Positions 5,896 to 10,630 of a stretch of 14,347 nucleotides of DNA are shown piece by piece. The first letter of the stretch is position 1, and each line of letters begins with the position of its first letter. The notes below the pieces were generated by a model. The model worked only from the letters and a program-made list of their open reading frames with translations, searched no databases and was not told the DNA's origin. The position numbers were made by a program, and so were the translations under genes. Source of the stretch: an uncultured Oscillospiraceae bacterium (GTDB lineage: Bacteria; Bacillota; Clostridia; Oscillospirales; Oscillospiraceae); assembly GCA_910584805.1 (NCBI GenBank), contig CAJUCB010000030.1, positions 1 to 14,347 of the forward strand, written 5' to 3'.

Positions 5896-6840
5896 TCATT
5901 TTTCCGGGGCCTCCGGGACCGCCTCCGCCGTCTCCTGGGCGCTTTCCAGGGGGACGCTGCCCCGCTGGCTCAGCCCCACCCCCAGCAAAATCGCGGCGAT
6001 GCCCAGGAAGGTGAAGGGGGTGACAGGGTCGTGGACGATGATGGCGGAGCCGATCACCGTAAACACAGGCATGAGGTACATGTAAAGGCTGGTGGTCACG
6101 CTGCCCAGCAGGGTGGTGGCCTTGCCCCAGAACACGTAGCACAGCATGGAGGAGCACACCACCACATAGAGGAAGGCCCCCCAGATCCGCGCACCCTCGG
6201 TGGCGAAAGCGCGGGCGGTGGTGACATCCCCCAGCAGCAGGGCGAAGGGCAGGCACAGCAGCACCCCCCAGAAGAGGATTTTCCGGGTCATTTGCAGGGC
6301 GGTGTAGCCTAAGCCCTCGGTGTTCACCACAAACACGCAATAGAGCCCCCAGCACAGGGCCGCCGCCAGGGCGATGCTGTCCCCCAGCAGGTGGACGCCG
6401 CCGCCCCCGCCCCCGGAGATGGCCACCACCCCCGCCATGCACAGCCCAAAGCCCAGGAAGAACAGGGGCCGCAGCTTCACCTTCCGGGAGAAGATACACA
6501 GCCACAGGGCGGTGAAAATGGGGGAGGTGGAGCCCAGGATGCCGGTGTTGGAGGCGGTGCTGTTGAGCAGGGCGATGTTTTGCAGGATGTAGTATAAAGT
6601 AATGCCCAGGATGCCGCAGAGGACCACCCAGCGCTCCCGTTTCCACGCCATGGGCTTCAAGGGCTTGGGGGAGAGGAGGAAGAGCAGGAACCAGGCCAGC
6701 GCGAAGCGCAGGACAATGAACCAATAGGGGTCCAGATACCCCACCATGATTTGCGACGCGGCAAAGGTCATGCCCCAGATGAGCACCGTAACCAGGGCAA
6801 AGATATGGCCCCGCAGGGGGCCGTTCCCAGGAAGCTTCAC
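5896..6840 (-). CDS. EamA-family (DMT superfamily) transporter
   Basis: The 314-residue protein has about ten membrane segments in two tandem EamA repeats. The first starts at GHIFALVTVLIWGMTFAASQ and holds LRFALAWFLLFLL and a LNSTASNTGILGSTSPIFTAL stretch. The second starts after a six-glycine linker and holds ALCWGLYCVFV and LYMYLMPVFTVIG. Such carriers export or import small metabolites; the substrate cannot be predicted. The C-terminus is a short acidic tail. I chose GTG at 6840 because AAAGGAGG (6848-6855) stands 7 nt before it; ATG at 6870 in the same frame would add 10 residues but has only a distant GGAGG. A terminator-like hairpin lies just upstream and no own promoter is obvious, so expression may depend on read-through. 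Confidence 0.9.
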   Translation of the reverse strand: MKLPGNGPLRGHIFALVTVLIWGMTFAASQIMVGYLDPYWFIVLRFALAWFLLFLLSPKPLKPMAWKRERWVVLCGILGITLYYILQNIALLNSTASNTGILGSTSPIFTALWLCIFSRKVKLRPLFFLGFGLCMAGVVAISGGGGGGVHLLGDSIALAAALCWGLYCVFVVNTEGLGYTALQMTRKILFWGVLLCLPFALLLGDVTTARAFATEGARIWGAFLYVVVCSSMLCYVFWGKATTLLGSVTTSLYMYLMPVFTVIGSAIIVHDPVTPFTFLGIAAILLGVGLSQRGSVPLESAQETAEAVPEAPEK

Positions 6841-6847
6841 AAAAACC

Positions 6848-6855
6848 CCTCCTTT
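6848..6855 (-). promoter_or_regulatory. ribosome binding site fixing a GTG start for the EamA gene
   Basis: AAAGGAGG at ideal 7-nt distance from GTG (6838-6840) lies inside the frame that would be coding if the ATG at 6870 were used. This favours the shorter protein. Confidence 0.7.
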
Positions 6856-6871
6856 TTGTCGTTTTTCCATG

Positions 6872-6913
6872 AAAACCCCACGCCTCCACGCCCAATCAGG
6901 CGCAAGGGTGGGG
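6872..6913 (-). terminator. terminator of the three-gene deaminase-fold operon
   Basis: On the minus strand CCCCAC (6908-6913) pairs with GTGGGG (6876-6881). CCT/AGG and a 5-bp GCGCC/GGCGT segment continue the stem with small bulges, and TTTT (6872-6875) follows. It begins 5 nt after the DUF1653 stop codon and ends 32 nt before the EamA start. Confidence 0.68.
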
Positions 6914-6917
6914 TAAT

Positions 6918-7163
6918 TTACACGTTCTCTTGGTCGATACATTCAAACCGGTACCGCTGCTTGGCATCTGGGTACACAACAGGGTCCACTTCCGCCAAAA
7001 ACATGTCCAGGGGACGGGCAAACAGCTGGTGGTCGCCGTACAGCGCCTGGTAAATCGCCAACTCTTGCCCGGTCTCGCTGTGCAGGGCCACGCCGATGAC
7101 CCGATAGAGCCCACCCTTAAAATGGCGATAACATTTCCCTGGGAAAATTTCACGCTTATTCAA
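6918..7163 (-). CDS. DUF1653 domain protein
   Basis: The 81-residue protein is almost entirely one DUF1653 domain: GKCYRHFKGGLYRVIGVALH, an ETGQE turn, IYQALYG, ARPLDMF and a final YRFE strand, all in the family order. This is a small beta-rich domain of unknown biochemical role found singly or fused to other domains. The preferred start is TTG at 7163, preceded by AGGAAGG. It overlaps the end of the upstream gene by 8 nt (CTTGAATAA), a typical translational coupling arrangement. A longer reading from TTG at 7208 would overlap far more and has no supporting ribosome binding site. It is the last gene of an operon with the deaminase-fold protein and the two-span membrane protein. Confidence 0.85.
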   Translation of the reverse strand: MNKREIFPGKCYRHFKGGLYRVIGVALHSETGQELAIYQALYGDHQLFARPLDMFLAEVDPVVYPDAKQRYRFECIDQENV

Positions 7164-7593
7164 GGCCGCCTTCCTCTCTCTGGTGCAAGCCCAGCCTGAC
7201 GATGGCAAAGAGGAAAATCACAATGGCTAGGAGCAGGATCAGCACGATAGGGGTTGCCACCGGGCCAAAGCCCAAGGCCAGGCGGATTTGTTCCATCAAA
7301 TTGGTGACTTGGTTTACCGTCAGCCCGATCAAGGTGGCCAGGAAAACCGCGTCAACGATCACCTCTACCAGAGTTTTTCGCCGCCACGCCTGCCGCCGCT
7401 GGGTTTCCTCCTGATCCACCCGCTGGCGCATCTTCTGAATCAAATCCTCCTCATAGCATCTCAGGACTTCCTTGGACACCTGCTGATAAACCATGTCTTT
7501 CATCTCTTCCACAGCCTCCGCATCCTGGGCCTCCTCTAGCCCCAGATTCTTCTGCGCTTGGCGCACGTAGGTGTCCACCAGCTTATCCAGCAT
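7156..7593 (-). CDS. small membrane protein with N-terminal coiled coil, unknown function
   Basis: The 145-residue product has a highly charged helical N-terminal part (about 1-72, rich in Glu, Gln, Arg) likely to form a coiled coil. A first membrane span follows at about 74-96, a short loop, and a second span at about 112-134, ending in a charged tail. With the basic stretch RRQAWRRK just before the first span, both termini are expected in the cytoplasm. I do not recognise a family. The start is 4 nt after the stop of the deaminase-fold gene, with GGGAG 7 nt upstream lying within and just before that stop; its end overlaps the DUF1653 gene. Function can only be guessed from this tight linkage. 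Confidence 0.85.
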   Translation of the reverse strand: MLDKLVDTYVRQAQKNLGLEEAQDAEAVEEMKDMVYQQVSKEVLRCYEEDLIQKMRQRVDQEETQRRQAWRRKTLVEVIVDAVFLATLIGLTVNQVTNLMEQIRLALGFGPVATPIVLILLLAIVIFLFAIVRLGLHQREEGGLE

Positions 7594-7597
7594 ACGT

Positions 7598-8209
7598 TCA
7601 CTCCCTTGTCAAAGAGTCCATCACGCTTTTGTAGAGGGTGCGGACGTTATCCGACCAGCCTGCCTCCTTCAGTACCGCCCCACGGAACTGCTCCTCATTC
7701 ATATAGGCTGCATTGACCTTGTTGCGGTAGAGCTTGTCCTCATCCGGGGTCTGGCTGAGGCGCTCAAAGACCACCTGGGCCAAGCGAATCCCCTGTTTCA
7801 AGATCAGGGTATTGGGGCTGGCGTTGAACACGCCAATGGGTACTTTTCCAGAGTAAGTGGGATTAAAATGCTGCCCCGAGACCAGCAAGCCCAACCGGGT
7901 GAAGCGGGAGCGGGGCCGGATGTGGGCCACGCAGTCGGCGGGGAGGGTCAGGCATTCCTGGAGTTCCACCAAAACAAACTCATTGGGCCCCAGGCAATAG
8001 CCCTCGGGGCCGAGTAGACTGGGTGTGTATAGCTCCTGGGGCTCCTGGCCGCTGAGGTCTATGGTGCGGGTGCGCTTGTCAAAGGCAATGACCCGCTCTC
8101 CCAGGGTGATATCGTAGGATGCTGCCTGCAACTGGTCCTCACAAAAGGGGGCGATGAGGGGTTGCTCGCTTTGTTGCAAGGCTCTGATTTCTTTTTCTGT
8201 GAGTACCAT
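7598..8209 (-). CDS. dCTP deaminase/dUTPase-fold protein (COG0717-like), catalytic residues altered
   Basis: The 203-residue protein follows the Dcd family along its length: QLQAASYDITLG (26-37), FVLVELQECLTLP (78-90), IRPRSRFTRLGL (97-108), then NPTYSGKVPIGVFNASP (116-132) and LILKQGIRLAQVVFERL (135-151). In E. coli Dcd the matching segment has DPG...VLEFYN with catalytic Glu138. Here the aspartate position is Asn116 and the glutamate position Gly126 by my hand alignment. The dUTPase catalytic aspartate would also fall on Asn116. A nucleotide-binding but non-deaminating role is therefore possible. The arginine and serine of the trimer-interface motif are kept (PRSR). A GAGGTGAT ribosome binding site precedes the ATG, and a clear promoter stands upstream. 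It leads a three-gene operon. Confidence 0.85.
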   Translation of the reverse strand: MVLTEKEIRALQQSEQPLIAPFCEDQLQAASYDITLGERVIAFDKRTRTIDLSGQEPQELYTPSLLGPEGYCLGPNEFVLVELQECLTLPADCVAHIRPRSRFTRLGLLVSGQHFNPTYSGKVPIGVFNASPNTLILKQGIRLAQVVFERLSQTPDEDKLYRNKVNAAYMNEEQFRGAVLKEAGWSDNVRTLYKSVMDSLTRE

Positions 8210-8247
8210 AGAATCACCTCAGGTTTCTTCAACGTTGTTGATTGTTT

Positions 8248-8276
8248 ATTGTACTCCTAAAAGAGGCAATTTACAA
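8248..8276 (-). promoter_or_regulatory. sigma-A promoter of the deaminase-fold operon
   Basis: The minus strand reads TTGTAA (8271-8276), 17 nt, TACAAT (8248-8253). The start point would be near 8241, giving a leader of about 30 nt. A small CAACGTTG palindrome (8230-8237) lies just downstream of the start point. Confidence 0.75.
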
Positions 8277-8290
8277 GGTATTTCCGCCGT

Positions 8291-8340
8291 TTTTTGGGGG
8301 AACCGGGCCATTTTCCACCCTACTGCCCCAAAAAGGGGCA
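8291..8340. repeat. nested inverted repeats upstream of the deaminase-fold promoter
   Basis: TGCCCC (8324-8329) can pair with GGGGCA (8335-8340) around AAAAA. Alternatively TTTTTGGGG (8291-8299) can pair with CCCCAAAAA (8326-8334). The two foldings exclude each other. They lie between the terminator at 8364-8389 and the -35 box at 8271, so they may be upstream regulatory DNA or remains of a second terminator. Confidence 0.4.
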
Positions 8341-8363
8341 AGGTGCAGCAGCCCTTAGACAGG

Positions 8364-8389
8364 AAAAGAGGGCGGATTGCTCCGCCCTC
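8364..8389 (-). terminator. strong intrinsic terminator
   Basis: GAGGGCGGA (8368-8376) and TCCGCCCTC (8381-8389) form a perfect 9-bp stem with a 4-nt loop. On the minus strand the stem is followed by TTTT (8364-8367). It ends either the dnaD-dnaI transcript, 225 nt past the dnaI stop, or the candidate small RNA between them. Confidence 0.88.
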
Positions 8390-8498
8390 CTATCCCGAAG
8401 GTTAAAAATGAAAAGAAGATCTCTTGCCTCGATCCCGGCACTGGATCGGAGACATAAGCAGTACGAGACGCGTTCCGCTGTGCGGGTTTCGTATCGTG
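8364..8498 (-). ncRNA. candidate small structured RNA between dnaI and the deaminase-fold operon
   Basis: A perfect TATAAT (8505-8510) on the minus strand is followed by about 135 nt without a credible reading frame and then by the strong terminator. Inside, CCGC/GCGG (8475-8485) sits within a longer pairing of 8462-8469 with 8486-8493, and CGATCC/GGATCG form another 6-bp stem near 8430-8450. I do not recognise an Rfam family. The longer stem has one A-C mismatch on the minus strand but a G-U pair on the plus strand, where it is followed by TTTTT, so part of this could be a plus-strand terminator. A dnaI 3' untranslated region is the simplest alternative. Confidence 0.3.
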
Positions 8499-8504
8499 CT
8501 TTTT

Positions 8505-8533
8505 ATTATAGCGGAGAGATGTTGCAAAATAAG
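8505..8533 (-). promoter_or_regulatory. promoter-like TATAAT upstream of the candidate small RNA
   Basis: The -10 box TATAAT (8505-8510) is perfect, but at 17 nt the -35 position reads CTTATT (8528-8533), which is poor; at 16 nt it reads TTATTT. Activity would need an activator or is weak. Confidence 0.35.
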
Positions 8534-8614
8534 GCCAGAAATGTTACAGATGTTTTAAGTTTCAGCGAGAAACCATGGCGTTTCCCCGTCAGACTTCCGC
8601 CCCCTCCTGCAATC

Positions 8615-9610
8615 TCACCGCTGCCCCTTCTTCAACAGCCGGATATCCTGCCCGAAGAAGGGCAGGAAGAGGTATTCCCCTTCCAGCCGGGAGGCCAGCT
8701 GGGGGGTATAGCGCTGGCGGATGGCCGGCATATTCAGGTTGGAGGAGATCACCGTGCGCTGGCCCTGGGCCAGGCGGGTGTTCACCACCTCGTACAGGGC
8801 CGCCTGGATGAAGGGGGAGGAGAACTCACTGCCCAGGTCGTCCAAAATCAACAGCTCGCAGTTCAGGTACCGCCGCACGTCCTCCCCGGCGGCATCGTCG
8901 TCCCGGCTGAACTTCCGGGCCTCAAAGCGGGCGAAGAGGTTGGAGGCGGTGTCGTACACCACGGAATGCCCCCCCTCCGCCACCACCCGGGCAATGCAGG
9001 CGGAGAGGAAGGTCTTGCCCAGGCCGGGGTTGCCGTAGAGGAAGAGGTTCTTATAGGGATAACTGCCAAAGAGCTCGGCATAGCTGCGGCAGTTGGAGAG
9101 GACAAACTCCATGTTCTCCCGGGGGGAGCGCTTGAAGTCCGGCCAGACCTGGCGGTCGTAATAGTCCAGGCGGAAGTTGTCAAAGGACTGCTCCCCCAAA
9201 TCCAGCAGGGAGGACAGGTCCCGGATCTGCTCCTGGCGGCACAGCCCCTCTAGGCAGGCGCACATAGCGCTGCCCCGCCAGCCCCGGTCGTTGCACAGGG
9301 GGCACAGGGGAGTGTCCTCCAAGGCATCGTGGGGGAAGCCCTCCTGGTCCAGGAGGGCGGCCAGCTGGTCCTGAAGGGCCAGGTTTTCCCGGCGCAAAGC
9401 GGCCAGGGCCGCCTGCTGGTCCAGCCCCTGGCGCAGGGCGGCGGCAAGGATTTTGGGGGCGGTCTGCCGGAGCTGCTGGTCCAGGGCCCGGGCCTGTGGG
9501 AGCTTTTCAAACACCCTCTGGCGCAAAGCCTCCCTCTGCTGGCGGTGGGCCTTGATCTGCCCCTCCCGCCGCTGCTGGGCCCGGGTGATGGCGGCCTCAC
9601 TGTATGCCAT
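8615..9610 (-). CDS. dnaI: DnaI/DnaC-type helicase loader
   Basis: The 331-residue AAA+ ATPase loads the replicative helicase onto DNA at initiation and restart. An N-terminal helical part rich in Gln and Arg (1-95, helicase-binding in DnaI) leads into a zinc site with cysteines 103, 106, 117 and 119 (CPLCNDRG...CAC). The ATPase core has Walker A GNPGLGKT (193-200), Walker B LLILDDLG (253-260), a sensor-1 region ISSNLN (288-293) and an arginine-finger-like SRLEG (307-311). Length is close to that of DnaI proteins. AAAGGAGG stands 6 nt before the ATG. The start overlaps the 3' end of dnaD by 14 nt, so the two primosome genes are co-translated, the common arrangement in Firmicutes. No terminator follows the stop directly; the first strong one is at 8364-8389. 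Confidence 0.95.
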   Translation of the reverse strand: MAYSEAAITRAQQRREGQIKAHRQQREALRQRVFEKLPQARALDQQLRQTAPKILAAALRQGLDQQAALAALRRENLALQDQLAALLDQEGFPHDALEDTPLCPLCNDRGWRGSAMCACLEGLCRQEQIRDLSSLLDLGEQSFDNFRLDYYDRQVWPDFKRSPRENMEFVLSNCRSYAELFGSYPYKNLFLYGNPGLGKTFLSACIARVVAEGGHSVVYDTASNLFARFEARKFSRDDDAAGEDVRRYLNCELLILDDLGSEFSSPFIQAALYEVVNTRLAQGQRTVISSNLNMPAIRQRYTPQLASRLEGEYLFLPFFGQDIRLLKKGQR

Positions 9611-10565
9611 GGGCGTCCTCCTTTCCCTGGGCGGCGGCCCACTGGGCGGCCTGGATCATACGGTCGATGTCGTCGGTGGAGATATTGGCGCTGTTCTGGG
9701 GGGCGGCAGGGGAGGGAGCGGGCTTTTGGAACTTGGGCTGGCGCTGCCCCTCGGCGTCCTGGATGGCCTGGGCGGTGTACAGCCCCTGCTTTTGCCAACT
9801 GCCCAGGATACCGTTCATATAGCTCCAACGGAACTCCCCTACGTGGAACAGCGTGCGCTCGTAGGCCAGGGTGAGCACCTCGTCGGGGAAGCCCATTTGG
9901 CTCCAAGCGTCCAAATAGGCCTCCTCCTTGGGCACCGGCTTCCGGTCCCCCCGGCCCAGGAGGGCAAGAATCTCCATGCCCCGGCTGTTGAGCCGTTGGC
10001 GGCGGTGGAGGTATTCGTCCGCCCGGTCCAGGTCTGTGGCCCCGGCCTTTTGCCACTTGGCCGCCTCCCGCTTGATCTGGGGGAGGGTGGGCTTGCGCCC
10101 GGGGTGCTTGGCCCCTGCCTCCTCTATACAAAAGCTCACCAGCAGGAGAATCACCTCCGCCGGCAAGGCCAGGTAGTCATAGATAAAATACAGGCTCTTC
10201 AAATCCGCCGGGGAGAGGAGCTTCCCCAGGGCCTTTTCCACCGCCGGCACCAGCAGGGCAAAGCTCCCGCCCCCTTGCAGGGCCTGGGTGATGTCCTGGG
10301 TGCTGTAGTCTGGCGGGGTATTGTCCTCTAGCTTCTGGGGCGGCGGGGGGGCCACCGGGGTGTCCTCCCCCACCAGCTGGAGGGAGACCAGGGCGGCCCG
10401 GGCATGTTCCAGGCGCTGGCTGTCCCACTTCAGGGCGGCGGCATCCCGGCCCTCTAAAAGGCAGAGGTACAGCAGAGCGGCGTCGCCATTGCCCGAGGCC
10501 ACCAGCCGCCGGGCAGCCTTGCGGTGGAGGGAGAGGATGCTGCCGGGGTAAAATAATCCTTTCAT
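9597..10565 (-). CDS. dnaD: DnaD-domain primosome protein
   Basis: The 322-residue protein has an N-terminal winged-helix-like part (about 1-75), a proline-rich linker (PVAPPPPQ) and two DnaD/DnaB-type helical domains (about 90-165 and 190-262). The second ends in YMNGILGSW (249-257), the YxxxILxxW signature of the DnaD C-terminal domain involved in single-strand DNA binding. It remodels DNA and recruits the helicase and its loader during initiation. An Ala/Pro/Gln-rich tail follows. I chose ATG at 10565, which gives the hydrophobic MKGLFYPGSI start and has AAAGGGG 10 nt upstream; the ATG at 10616 sits in the terminator-like hairpin. The gene lies 65 nt downstream of the zinc-ribbon membrane protein gene and overlaps dnaI. 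No strong own promoter is visible, so it may depend partly on read-through. Confidence 0.92.
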   Translation of the reverse strand: MKGLFYPGSILSLHRKAARRLVASGNGDAALLYLCLLEGRDAAALKWDSQRLEHARAALVSLQLVGEDTPVAPPPPQKLEDNTPPDYSTQDITQALQGGGSFALLVPAVEKALGKLLSPADLKSLYFIYDYLALPAEVILLLVSFCIEEAGAKHPGRKPTLPQIKREAAKWQKAGATDLDRADEYLHRRQRLNSRGMEILALLGRGDRKPVPKEEAYLDAWSQMGFPDEVLTLAYERTLFHVGEFRWSYMNGILGSWQKQGLYTAQAIQDAEGQRQPKFQKPAPSPAAPQNSANISTDDIDRMIQAAQWAAAQGKEDAHGIQ

Positions 10566-10587
10566 AAAAAAACTGCCCCTTTCAGAA

Positions 10588-10613
10588 GAAGGCCGCCCCA
10601 GAGGGCGACCTTC
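10588..10613 (-). terminator. hairpin between the zinc-ribbon membrane protein gene and dnaD, partial terminator
   Basis: GAAGGTCGCCC (10603-10613, minus strand) pairs with GGGCGGCCTTC (10588-10598) over 11 bp with one U-G pair and a 4-nt loop. Only TTCT follows, so termination is probably incomplete and some transcription may run on into dnaD. Confidence 0.55.
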
Positions 10614-10630
10614 CATTTATTCAAAAACGT

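Noticed and set aside
6841..6942. Longer EamA protein starting at ATG 6870 or 6942
   Set aside because: The strong AAAGGAGG at 6848-6855 points to GTG 6840. The longer readings run through the terminator hairpin or add residues with no transporter character.
8294..9253. Plus-strand open frame spanning the gene-free region and the dnaI antisense strand
   Set aside because: It has no ribosome binding site and no domains, and most of it is the shadow of dnaI. The gene-free part carries promoter and terminator signals instead.
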